A DNA stretch of 64,000 bases, taken from assembly GCA_036873135.1 (NCBI GenBank), contig JAPTYO010000026.1, positions 2,336,001-2,400,000 of the forward strand, given 5' to 3'. Shown in pieces: positions 54,882 to 64,000 of this stretch; position 1 is the stretch's first letter; every line of letters starts with the position of its first letter. The position numbers and the translations under genes are program-made. The notes beneath the pieces are model-generated. The model had not been told where the DNA came from. It did not search any database and was given only the letters and a program-made list of their open reading frames with translations. This DNA is from Clarkia xantiana subsp. parviflora. Taxonomy: Eukaryota > Streptophyta > Magnoliopsida > Myrtales > Onagraceae.

Positions 54882-57601
54882 ATGTCTGGTAAGGGATTCC
54901 CCTTTGTTGCTTGTTCGTCCTTTCCTTTTTTATAGATTTCCAAGAGTCCCACTGTATTTTCTTGCCATGGTTTCTTTTCAGACAGCGGTTCCAGCTCTGA
55001 GGGGAGAAAACCCTTTAATTTTGATTATGCTCCAAATGAGATCTCCAATACTGCTTATGATGCAGCCCTCCGAGAGGGTTGTATCACCATCACCAGGGAA
55101 CCTCGTTTCCCGTATCCTTGGCCTCGCCCCTCGAGTAACCCTGAGGTTACTCGTCCCCAGAAAAGGGAGGTATTTGTCTCTACGGGACAAGTATCAGCGG
55201 GGATCAGATTCCCCTTTTGCGGAAATCTGGTCGAGATGTGCCAGCATTACAAGACACATCCCACTACCTTTTCTCCCCATGCCATCCGTCTCTGGAACGC
55301 TTTTCAAGTTCTCTGCTTCCGACAGAAGTGGGTCTACAGTCTCCAGCTCTTCAGAACCTTCTATGGGATGAAGTGCAATGAGGCGGGGGTTTGCGCCTTC
55401 TACCCTCGGATGCCCAAGTGGAGTAAGCAGCAGCTTGCCCGGTACGGTTGGACCAGTGACACCTGGAAGGTGGTCAAAGGTCGGGGACTCTTGGTTGATA
55501 CAGGGTTCGACAACAGTAGCTGGAAGAAGAGCTACTTCTTCATCTGTCACTCCTCAATTCCCTGGCCTCGGTGGGAGGTGGTAGCAGACCCTCCGCCTGC
55601 CTTCCACACTTATGCCGACGAGGATTTTGAAACTCTCCAACTTATCCAGCTTTATCGGTGGGGGGAGTCTTACACTCCTCTCAACGCCAACTCACTCGTG
55701 GAGCGGGACCTGGTGCACGCCGGGATCCGACTCCTCGATATTGTTTCTGGGGGGCAGCTCTTCGACGACCCTTCTAATATGGTCCCTTGGGTAAACTTCT
55801 AACTCTTCTTTGTTTACTGTTTGCAGCCAAGAAGGTATCTTTGCTGACCGATCTGTCCCTTAAGCAGGGGGAGACTGATGCTGTCCGCCCCTCGCGGAAG
55901 AGGAAGTCCGCCAAGAAGACTGCTGCTAGGTCGGGGTCTCCTTCAGCGGAGCAACCCAAGCGGAAGCGGGTGGATCTGGACCAGCTTTTTGATGTCCAGA
56001 ATGCTGAAGAAGGTAAAAAACTCTGACTTGCTATTAAATCATACAAGAGGATGGTCCCGAAGGATTTGATTTCCTCGACCAAGGAAGCCCGCATCGCTGA
56101 CGTCAAAAGAATCCTTCGAGGCGAAACTCCCCGAGTCTTGAAGGCGGGCTACTATCATTATCGTGGGAAGGATCAATACGTCTCCCGACGTATCATTTGG
56201 TGTAAGAATCCCGATGAACTTCCTGACTACCTTTCTGAAGCTTCTCATCCTCCAGGTGCAGGTCGCTCCGGAGCTCCATCAGGTGCCGCAGCTTCCGCAG
56301 ATACACTGTCTTCAGCGGGGGATGCCTTCCTCAGCTGGAGAGAAGGCACCGACTGGCGAACAATTTCGTCAGGTGGAAACCTTGGACTCCTCCGAGGAGA
56401 CTGACGAGGGTGGCTCTTTTCGTCAGCGTCGGAAGGCGGGGCAATCCCCCTTGAAACCAACCCCTCAAGGGCCGCCTCCTTCATCTTCTCCGCAGCAGCG
56501 GCAGCCCTCGCCCTCGCCCATCCATGACTTCACTCCTTCCCCTGTTCGGGCCGAGACAGAGGCATGCCCTTCCACTCATCGTCCTCTTTCTCTTCTTGCT
56601 CTTGATGGGAACTTCTACAGGCCCTTTGATTCTTCACAAGAGAATGCCCCCTGGACTCCTATCTAGACGCTTCAAGGAGTCCCGCTCACACAAGGGGAGC
56701 AGGACCAGGAGCTGGCCCTGCATCTGCTGGCAGGCTCGATCCTGCCTACTATGCGGCATCCGATTTGCCTCAATCAGACGCACATGCAGCGGGATGTCAG
56801 GAATATGGCCATGCGCCGTATACAGGTAAGACTTCGCTTCTTCATCTTTGATGATAAATCGGGTTGTTTGTCCATTAACACTTTTCTTTATTATTGCAGG
56901 AGCTCGGGGACTTCAACCGCCTCATCGGGTATGTCATTGCCTACGATGAGTCCCGGGAGCGGGACCGAGGGATCCGTGAACAGCTTCAGGAGGATCTCAA
57001 GGCCTCCCAGTCTTCGCGGGGAAAGCTTGTCAAGGAACAGGCTGTCCTCAATCAGAAGGTTCAGGACCTCCAGCAGCAGATCGGGGACTTCGAGGGGCTC
57101 TTGAGGCAAGAGCGGCAGGAGCGGGAGGCAGTTGTGGGCAGGCTGACCCAGGAGAAGAAAGCTGCCGAGGACAAACTGGTCCTCGAGAAGAAGGCTCTGG
57201 AGGAGCAAATTGCGGGATTTCCTGCGCAGCTGGCTGAGGCGGAGGTGAAGGGTCGGGAGGACTATCGGAGGTCCGAGGACTTTCAAGCCGATGCCATGAA
57301 GTTCTTTGGCGCGGAGGTGGAGAACACTCTCTTCAACGCGGTTGAGGAGCTCCACCTGGAGTACGGGGACGCTATCAATTTCGACAAGTCTCCTTCCCTC
57401 GCTCCCTTTGCGAAGAAGTATTTTGCTCTTTCCGAGGAGAGTGATGGGGGGAGTACCCCCGTAATTGTCGAAGACGCTTCTGAACTTCCAAGTGCGGACG
57501 CCCCGATAGCCAATCCTTCCGAAGTCAACCTTGTGGATCCTTCTGTTACCGACTTCGCGGACCCAGCTGCTGCCAACGCTGCCGACAAGGACCAAGCTTG
57601 A
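54882..57601 (+). pseudogene. Element I antisense gene, best preserved copy (Transposase_28-like, coiled coil)
   Basis: Exon 1 is 54882-54888, intron 1 54889-54981 (93 bp). Exon 2, 54982-55790, is fully open. A 36-41-nt GT..AG gap starts at 55791. Exon 3 runs from about 55832 to 56825, intron 3 is 56826-56899 (74 bp, GTAAG...TTGCAG), and exon 4, 56900-57601, is fully open. Domains: Transposase_28-like fold with GIRFPFCGNLVEM, FRTFYGMKCNEAG, SSIPWPRWEVVADP; basic KRKSAKKTA; SPLKPTPQGPPPSSS linker; long Glu/Gln/Arg coiled coil; acidic tail ending DKDQA. Lesions sit only in exon 3: TGA at 56024 (CGA elsewhere), a one-base insertion near 56315 and TAG near 56664 (CAG elsewhere). Function unknown; nuclear or regulatory roles are only guesses. 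Confidence 0.85.
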
Positions 57602-57709
57602 ATGTTTACTTTTAGAGTCCTTGTATCTTCTTCTCTTTTGTCGTTGTCGGGCCCTTGAGCCCTTATCAATATCAGACTTCTTTAGTTCCGATTCCTTCGT
57701 TGCACTTCT

Positions 57710-58440
57710 CCGAGTGACTTTACTATACGTGCTTAGGTCGAAACCTCGACACTTAAGACATTCTCGCACGTCTCGATGATTTAATAACTTGTCCCACTTA
57801 AGGCGACTTAGTTCCATGCATCACTTAAGACGACTTAATTATTACTTAGGATAACCCTAAAGATCGTGCACCACTCAAGGCGACTTAGTATCATGCACCA
57901 CTCAAGGCGACTTTATATTGTGTACCACTTAAGGCGACTTTTTGATACTTAGAATAAATCTAAGGATTGTGCACCGCTCAAGGCGACTTAGTCCCGCGCA
58001 TCACTTAAGACGACTTTTGGATACTTAGAATAAATCTAAGGATTGTCCACCACTCAAGGCGACTTAGTCCCTCGCATCACTTAAGACGACTTTTGGATAC
58101 TTAGAATAAATCTAAGGATTGTGCACCACTCAAGGCGGCTTTTCGTGCACCACTTAAGGCGACTTTTCTCGTGCACCACTTATGGCGACTTTTCTTGTGC
58201 ACCACTGAAGGCGACTTCCCGTGCACCACTGAAGGCGACTTTTTGATACTTAGAATAAATCTAAGGATAACTCTTATTGGAAGCAACCTCTTTATTGATA
58301 GCATGAAATTGGCTTACATCGAATTAAACGATAAACAGCATACACCACTTAAGGCGATTTTTACATCGGGCACCACTTAAGGCGATTTTATCGGGCACCA
58401 CTTAAGGCGACTTTATCGGGCACCACTTAAGGCGACTTTC
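57710..58440 (-). repeat. Element I 3' region tandem repeats
   Basis: CACTTAAGGCGACTT and CATCACTTAAGACGACTT units, with a higher-order unit of about 70 bp at 57945-58120 that includes the TACTTAGAATAAATCTAAGG hairpin and occurs about three times. Directly abuts the integrase stop. Confidence 0.9.
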
Positions 58441-58441
58441 T

Positions 58442-59488
58442 TCAAGCATGGTGTTTCTTCAAGTGTTCGCCACTAAAAGAATGCTTTAACGTTCTGCCAT
58501 CGAGGTCTTCCAATTTGTACGCATTTGGAGCTGGCATCCCCACGACCTTATAAGGTCCTTCCCATTTTGGTGACATCTTGTTGACTCGATCCAAAAGGGT
58601 GAACTCGTTGCGACGCCAAACCAGCTCCCCAACGAAGAACTGTCGGGATTTCACTCGCCGATTGTAGTACCTGGCCATCGCCAAACGCATTCGAGCTTGG
58701 ACTTCATCGGCTTCCCGCCTCTTCTCTTCGAGTAAGTCCAAGTCCAGACGTCTCATTTCATCGTTCGTCAGGGGCTCGTAATACCTCATCCGATGGGACG
58801 CCACAGCTACCTCCACAGGGGCGACAGCTTCCGTGCCATAAACGAGGCCAAACGGAGTCTCCCCCGTTGATCGCTTGGGTGTCGTTCTAACAGCCCAAAG
58901 CACATTTTCCAGTTCGTTCAGCCACTTGCCCTTCAAGGCATAGACCCTCTTCTTCAGGCCATCCATCACGATTTTGTTGGCTGACTCCACCTGGCCATTA
59001 GTCTGAGCATGGCGTACGAAGGCGGTCCGATGCTCAATGTTCAATTCCTCCAGATACTCCCTCACCTGAGAGCCGTTAAACGGTGGGCCATTATCGCTGA
59101 TCACCACCTTAGGAATTCCGTATCTGGACACGATGTGGGTTTGGAGGAACTTGACGATCTGGTTCCCCGTTGTTCTGGCCAATGCCTCCGCCTCTATCCA
59201 TTTCGAAAAATAATCGATTGCTACAAGTAAATACTTACATTGTCCTTGTGCTTGTGGAAGAGGTCCCACCAAGTCGATGCCCCAATGCGCGAAGGGCCAC
59301 GCACTCTTGATGGATGTCAGATTAGCGGCCGGAGCCACGATACTCGGGGCGTACCTCTGGCACGCGTCGCAGGATCGGACCAACGCCGTTGCTTCTTCGT
59401 TCATCATGGGCCAATAGTAGCCTAAGTTCAACACCTTCCTCATAATGGATCGGGCCCCTTCGTGACAAGCCGCGACCCCTTCATGCAT
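58442..59488 (-). CDS. pol: Element I integrase, open frame
   Basis: 348 codons. Begins in the zinc-binding region (HEGVAACHEGA, SCDACQRYAP). DDE residues in GIDLVGP, ISDNGPP and GQVESANK. WEGPYKVVG and terminal HLKKHHA present. Separated from the RNase H frame by a TGA near 59500, where other copies have an Arg CGA codon. Confidence 0.92.
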   Translation of the reverse strand: MHEGVAACHEGARSIMRKVLNLGYYWPMMNEEATALVRSCDACQRYAPSIVAPAANLTSIKSAWPFAHWGIDLVGPLPQAQGQCKYLLVAIDYFSKWIEAEALARTTGNQIVKFLQTHIVSRYGIPKVVISDNGPPFNGSQVREYLEELNIEHRTAFVRHAQTNGQVESANKIVMDGLKKRVYALKGKWLNELENVLWAVRTTPKRSTGETPFGLVYGTEAVAPVEVAVASHRMRYYEPLTNDEMRRLDLDLLEEKRREADEVQARMRLAMARYYNRRVKSRQFFVGELVWRRNEFTLLDRVNKMSPKWEGPYKVVGMPAPNAYKLEDLDGRTLKHSFSGEHLKKHHA

Positions 59489-59500
59489 TTCCTTCAGGAT

Positions 59501-60493
59501 TCAACTGGTGTCGGGTTCTGCTACACACTTCAAGTACGGAGTCGAGAACCAGCCCTTCTTGTATAGCTGATTGTCCAGCATCACATAATTGGCCGCGATT
59601 CGATGTATCCTGTCCGCTGCCACTTGATCATCGGGGACTGCCCCCGTAGTCAGGTACGCGACTATCGGGGTCATCCAGATTGGCTCCTCCTCCGATCTTG
59701 CTTCAACGGCGCACACCTGTGTTGGTTCGATGTTTGATAAGATCACCTTCTCCAAGAAGTGCACCTTCCGATTTTCTTCCGAGGGTGCCCCCAAGGCAAA
59801 TTTGCTCAAGGCATCTGCCTCTACATTTTCCTCCCTTGGAATTGCCTCGATATCGAAGCTTTTGAAGCTCTCTTTCAGGACTTGTACCTCTCGCAGATAC
59901 TTTTTCATTATCGGACTCCTTGCTTCGTATCGCCCTTGAACCTGGTTCACGATTAAAGCTGCGTCGCACTTCACTCTCAAGTGATCCATTCCAGTACCTT
60001 TAGCAATTTTTAGGCCCGTGATAAGAGCTTCATATTCCGCTTCGTTGTTTGTGGCCTTGAATGTTAAAGCCAAGGCGTATCGGAGCGGTTCACCTTCACC
60101 CGGTGGTATTAATAAAAAGCCCGCTCCTGATCCTTCCGAACTCGCGGAGCCCTCCGTGTACATCTCCCAGGTATTTTCCTTGTTTGGCTGTTCTGATTGC
60201 TCTGCCCTCTCTGGTTGTTCCTCTATTGGGACCTCCATGGTTGCCCCCTCTACAGGGCCCGCTTCTTCCAGATCGGGGGCTGTAGATTCTGCTATGAAAT
60301 CCGCCAATGCCTGGCCCTTAATAGCCGTTCTTGGAGCGAAGTGTATTCGAAATTCACTAAGCTCTACTGCCCACTTCACTAATCTTCCTGACGCATCCGG
60401 TCGGTTCAAAAAATGCTTCAAAGGCTGGTTCGTCAGCACAGTAATCTCGTGTGCGTGGAAATAAGGCCTTAGCTTCCGAGCAGTAATAATCAA
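59501..60493 (-). CDS. pol: Element I RNase H end and archaeal-type RNase H
   Basis: 330 codons, starting within the RT-linked RNase H (ITARKLRPYFHAHEI, LTNQPLKHFL). The archaeal-type domain follows with YTEGSASS, where the catalytic Asp of YTDGS is replaced by Glu, then NNEAEYEAL, KCDAAL and EADALSK. The first acidic residue is therefore changed conservatively, which may weaken activity. Ends at a stop just before the integrase. Confidence 0.9.
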   Translation of the reverse strand: MIITARKLRPYFHAHEITVLTNQPLKHFLNRPDASGRLVKWAVELSEFRIHFAPRTAIKGQALADFIAESTAPDLEEAGPVEGATMEVPIEEQPERAEQSEQPNKENTWEMYTEGSASSEGSGAGFLLIPPGEGEPLRYALALTFKATNNEAEYEALITGLKIAKGTGMDHLRVKCDAALIVNQVQGRYEARSPIMKKYLREVQVLKESFKSFDIEAIPREENVEADALSKFALGAPSEENRKVHFLEKVILSNIEPTQVCAVEARSEEEPIWMTPIVAYLTTGAVPDDQVAADRIHRIAANYVMLDNQLYKKGWFSTPYLKCVAEPDTS

Positions 60494-60552
60494 CGCAAAG
60501 AGGTACTTCTCAACGGCGGGATAGTTTAATTCAGACTTGGCAAACGCCTTGC

Positions 60553-61960
60553 TTACATAATAGACGGGGATTGATTACCCTCGACAATTTTTACTAACAC
60601 AGAGCTAATGGCAAATTCAGAAACAGCCAAATAAAGGTAGAGCGGCTCGCCTGGAACCGGTTTCGCCAACGGCGGGAGTGTGCGAAGGTGCTGCTTGAGT
60701 GCTAGGAACGCCTCTTCACATTTGGCGGTCCATTCGAATTTCTTGTTGGCCCCCAGGACTTCAAAAAACGGCATTGATCGGTCGCTGGCTTTGGACAAGA
60801 AGCGATTCATTGCAGCTAGTCAGCCATTCAGCACTTGTACCTCCCGATGGTTTATCGGAGACTGCATCTCCTCGATTACCCTCAGCTTCTCAGGATTCAC
60901 TTCAATTCCTCTTTGGCTCACCATTAAGCCCAAAAACTTCCCTAAGTGGACTCTGAAGGCGCATTTCGTCGGGTTCAAGCGAACTTGATGGAGCCTCATC
61001 CGCTCGAATGCCATGGTTAGGTTGTGCACATGATCCTCGGCTTGTCGGGACTTCACCGGCATATCATCCACATAAGCTTCCATGGTTTCTCCCAGCATAT
61101 CTCCAAACAGTTTATTCACCATCCGTTGGTAGGTGGCCCCAGCATTGATCAACCCGAAAGGCATGACATCGTAGTGATAGATGTCACTGTCTGCGTAGAA
61201 CGCTGTATGGGGAGCGTCTTCCTTGGCAATCTTGATCTGGTTGTAGCCTGAATACGCATCCATGAAACTTAACAGCTCGTGTCCCGATGTAGCATCCACC
61301 AATTGGTCGATTCTCGGGAGTGGGTAGCAGTCCTTTGGGCAAGCCTTGTTCAAGTCGCGGAAGTCCACACACATTCTCCATTTCCCGTTAGTCTTATTCA
61401 CCAGCACTGGGTTGGCAACCCAAGTCTGGAATCGGAGCTCCTTAATGAACCCAGCATCGAGCAACCTGCCCACCTCTTGCTGGATCGCGATCTTCTTGTC
61501 CGTGCCCATCGGACGCCTTTTCTGTGTGATAGGCTTGATCGCGGGGTCTATCTTCAACTCGTGTATGATCACATCGGGGCTGATTCCTGGCATATCGCTC
61601 GGGGACCAGGCAAACAGCTCCTTGAACTCCTTCAACAACTCTACCAATTTTTGGGTTGTCTCCTCAGTCAGAGCAGACCCGATTTTCACCTTCCTCTGGG
61701 GTCCGTCAATCTCGACTTCTTTCAAATCTTCTACGGGGGCGGGACGCCCAAACTCTTCTCTGGGATCTGTGTCTGTCTAGAGGACAGTCATGGCCTCTCG
61801 CCTCCTCCTCCGGGTGGCATTAACATAGCATTTTCGGGAAGCCACCTGGTCGCCCTTGACCTCTCCGACTCCGTGGTCGGTCGGGAACTTCATATTTTGG
61901 TGCACTGTCGAGGCGACTGCCATCAGGGGATTAATGGTGGTTCTCACGATAATCGCGTTC
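60553..61960 (-). pseudogene. pol: Element I RT with stops and a frameshift
   Basis: Frame 61725-60820 has VDFRDLNK, FMDAYSGYNQ and an intact YVDDM. A stop near 61776 (CAG to TAG) precedes it, a TGA at about 60821 (CGA in others) follows LNG, and a one-base loss near 60573 shifts the frame inside RNase H (VEGNQ). Otherwise full length. Confidence 0.9.
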
Positions 61961-63990
61961 TAGGTCCCCGCAAAATCAACCACGACAAATTCCACGTTCC
62001 ACCTTTCTGATTTCCACCAGCTACCAAACTCCACTGGTAAGGTGATTACTCCTAGCGGATAGGAGGTTGAGCCAGAGAACCCGACCATCGGGAAGTTTGC
62101 CTCTTTTAGGTCTTTCTTCGTCTTCCCCATAGCCTCCAGCGCGTCCATGAATAGAATGTCGGAGGAGCTCCCTCCGTCGATTAGAATTCTCTTCATCTCG
62201 AACCCGTCTACATCCAAGGTTACCACCAAGGCATCGTCGTGCGGAGTCTCCACGCCTATGAGGTCTTCCGACGAGAAGGAGATTACCATCTCCTCTTTCA
62301 AGGTCCAGGATCGGGACCTCTTACCCAACACCACTGCTGTAGGGATTCTAGAGGCATAGACCTCTCGGGCGGATGAGGTATCACCTCCAGCAGCAAATCC
62401 TCCATGAATCACGTTGATAACCCGTTTCTCCTTGCGAGCACCGGATGACTCTGGATCAGTTCTCTTCTTTTTTGGGGACCGATCGCGGGATCGGGAACGG
62501 GACCGCGATCGGGACCGAGAGCGGGATCGACACCGCTTATCCCCGACGAATTCCTTGAGCTTCCCCTTCTGGATCAGTTTTTCAATCTCCTTCTTCAGTT
62601 CCCGACACTGATTGGTGTCGTGACCATTTGCGCGGTGAAATCGACAGTAGCGATCCGTGCGGGATCCCAAGAATTCTCCATCTTTCTTCGGGGGATACCT
62701 GGAGATACCTTGTCGTTCCATGACTGTCAGCACTTCCGCCATGGAGCAGTTGAGAGGAATGTCGAGATCCTCCTGCTTATCCTTCCTTGAAGAACGTCTA
62801 TCGTCCCTTCGATCAGGTCGGCCTTGGTTCCGACTACTCTCGGGTTTGCCTTTTGTCTTACGATCGTCGGAGGGTTTAACCGACTGCTTTCCTTTGTTCG
62901 ACTTTGGGGGCTCCAGTTCTCCCGCGGCTATCTTTGACTCCTGGACATCGATCTGCCGTTTCACCCTCTTCTGTAATGCCTCCATATTCCACACAGCTTT
63001 CTCAGCCACGCTGTGCATTAGGTCGGAGCCGTAGGGGGCTGTCAGGTTCCGAATGAAGGTACGGATGGTTTCGCCCTCCGAGATTTCCTCGTCTATCTCT
63101 GCTACGCTGGCCGTGTACCGCTGGTAATAGTGCGCCAGTGATTCGTCGGGCCTTTGCACCACCTGGGTCAGGGACCTTACGCTCTTCAATAAACGCCTCC
63201 GACCCTGGTACTGCTGAATGAATCGGTCATGCATATCTGCCCAGCAAGTGATGCAGCCTGGGGGCAGACTGAAGAACCAGGTCAGGGCTCTTTCTCCAAG
63301 TGTGTTCGGGAACAGCGTACACACTATGTCCTCACTCGGGGCTCTTCCCAGACACGCCATGAGGTGTTTCTGGACATGGCGAACTGGGTCTCCTTCGCCA
63401 TCGTACTCCTTTATCGTGGGGATACCTAGCCCGGGCGGGGCTAGGGTGTCAATAAGTCGGGGAACGAAGGGATGAGTGGATCGATCCCTTAGCTCCGACA
63501 CCAGCGGCTTCTGTTCTCCCATGCAGATGTTCACGATCTTCACCACCTGGTCGGGAGTGATGGGACCATTCAGGTGAATGGTTCTGTGCTGTACTGGTCC
63601 TGGCCCATCAACCACGAACCTCTCCGGCTGACCGGTTGCCCTACCTCTGTCCTGGCCTCGGGGCGGGGCTTCCTGTGTGTTCCGACCCTCTGTTGGCGGG
63701 GCCACTTCCTCCAACGGGGGCATCTCCTCCTGCCTCCTTGCAGCCTCTCTCCGATCCAAGAGAGCCTCTACGGCCGCCAGAAACATGGGCATGGCTTCCG
63801 CCACAGCCCTTGTCAAGTCTGTAGCTGGGGGGGCCTCCTGCCCCCTATTGCCCTGGTGTTGAGGAGCAATATCTTCGGGATCTCCGTTATGCCCCCCCTG
63901 TCTGAGAGAGCTCAGCCGGGGGATGGTTCTGGTTTTCCTCTTGTTCTTGTACTGAATCCAGATTTGTTGCAGCGGGGTGACGAGAACCAC
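61960..63990 (-). CDS. gag: Element I Gag and protease, 676-codon open frame
   Basis: Runs from the Gln/Pro-rich N-terminal region through the Gag core (CITCWADMHDRFIQQYQGRR, FSLPPG) and the CHHC zinc knuckle (CRFHRANGHDTNQC). A basic helix, an RS tract of about ten dipeptides at 62470-62535, and the protease (LIDGGSSSDIL near 62180) follow. It stops at 61960, where other copies have a Tyr codon (TAC). The true start, matching MPSTRSMAAG at 21421, should lie at or beyond the window end. Gag and protease are fused in one frame here, which shows the normal arrangement of this family. Confidence 0.9.
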   Translation of the reverse strand: MVLVTPLQQIWIQYKNKRKTRTIPRLSSLRQGGHNGDPEDIAPQHQGNRGQEAPPATDLTRAVAEAMPMFLAAVEALLDRREAARRQEEMPPLEEVAPPTEGRNTQEAPPRGQDRGRATGQPERFVVDGPGPVQHRTIHLNGPITPDQVVKIVNICMGEQKPLVSELRDRSTHPFVPRLIDTLAPPGLGIPTIKEYDGEGDPVRHVQKHLMACLGRAPSEDIVCTLFPNTLGERALTWFFSLPPGCITCWADMHDRFIQQYQGRRRLLKSVRSLTQVVQRPDESLAHYYQRYTASVAEIDEEISEGETIRTFIRNLTAPYGSDLMHSVAEKAVWNMEALQKRVKRQIDVQESKIAAGELEPPKSNKGKQSVKPSDDRKTKGKPESSRNQGRPDRRDDRRSSRKDKQEDLDIPLNCSMAEVLTVMERQGISRYPPKKDGEFLGSRTDRYCRFHRANGHDTNQCRELKKEIEKLIQKGKLKEFVGDKRCRSRSRSRSRSRSRSRDRSPKKKRTDPESSGARKEKRVINVIHGGFAAGGDTSSAREVYASRIPTAVVLGKRSRSWTLKEEMVISFSSEDLIGVETPHDDALVVTLDVDGFEMKRILIDGGSSSDILFMDALEAMGKTKKDLKEANFPMVGFSGSTSYPLGVITLPVEFGSWWKSERWNVEFVVVDFAGT

Positions 63991-64000
63991 CGGATTGTCC

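Larger units (their letters stand above)
53605..64000 (-). mobile_element. Element I: Tat-type element, 5' end outside window
   Basis: Minus-strand element of the same subfamily as A, B and C with 3' LTR, PPT, plus-strand antisense gene, repeats, integrase, RNase H domains, RT, protease and gag. The 5' LTR lies beyond 64000. The five bases to the left (53600-53604) are GCTAA and are the candidate TSD. Confidence 0.95.

Noticed and set aside
54802..55371. 190-codon plus-strand frame starting before the antisense ATG
   Set aside because: Different frame from the conserved exon 2, running through intron 1; a shadow.
54882..57601. Antisense gene as a captured host gene
   Set aside because: It occurs at the same internal position in five copies of two subfamilies and resembles a domain already known from gypsy-type elements, so it is an element gene, though its ultimate origin is open.

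Overview
The window is plant nuclear DNA of the repeat-rich, heterochromatin type. I see no convincing host gene, rRNA, tRNA or CRISPR array. The plant assignment rests on Ty3/gypsy elements of the Tat/Retand/Ogre kind (a second, archaeal-type RNase H after the RT-linked one, and tandem repeats between pol and the 3' LTR), Ty1/copia elements with the TGGTATCAGAGC initiator-Met primer site, and an Ogre-type primer site. The species cannot be named from the sequence.

Layout, left to right. 1-6608: 3' part of a plus-strand Tat-type element (A). 6609-11028: AT-rich old DNA with a near-perfect 492-bp foldback and a 727-bp tandem duplication. 11042-19866: 5' LTR of a minus-strand copia element (D), split by a minus-strand Tat-type element (C, 11463-19720). 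19867-20259: a copia-related fragment (F). From 20260: a minus-strand copia element (E) whose 3' LTR is split by a complete plus-strand Tat-type element (B, 20687-31504, perfect TSD CCCTC). E's decayed RNase H and RT follow up to about 34.7 kb. About 37.0-53.6 kb: a minus-strand Ogre-like, apparently non-coding element (H) with PPT, tandem repeats, PBS and the start of its 5' LTR. H is split by a complete Tat-type element of a second subfamily (G, 38688-50260, perfect TSD TGGCC). Its 5' LTR is cut by another minus-strand Tat-type element (I, 53605 to the window end).

The five Tat-type elements A, B, C, G and I share one architecture: LTR, PBS, gag (zinc knuckle, RS tract), protease, RT, RNase H, archaeal-type RNase H, integrase, a tandem-repeat 3' region, then a gene on the OPPOSITE strand to gag-pol, PPT and LTR. 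The antisense gene has its own TATA box, a 7-nt first exon (ATG TCT G), conserved introns, a domain resembling the family called 'putative gypsy type transposon' (Transposase_28), a proline/serine-rich linker, a coiled coil and an acidic tail usually ending in DKDQA. Introns survive retrotransposition because they are antisense to the genomic RNA. This nested, promoter-bearing, intron-containing antisense gene is the most interesting system here.

Every gag-pol copy is broken. Many stops look like C-to-T changes (CGA to TGA, CAG to TAG), as expected for methylated, silenced DNA. Element B has LTRs differing at only about seven sites by eye, yet carries several deletions and frameshifts, which suggests it may have moved with proteins supplied in trans.
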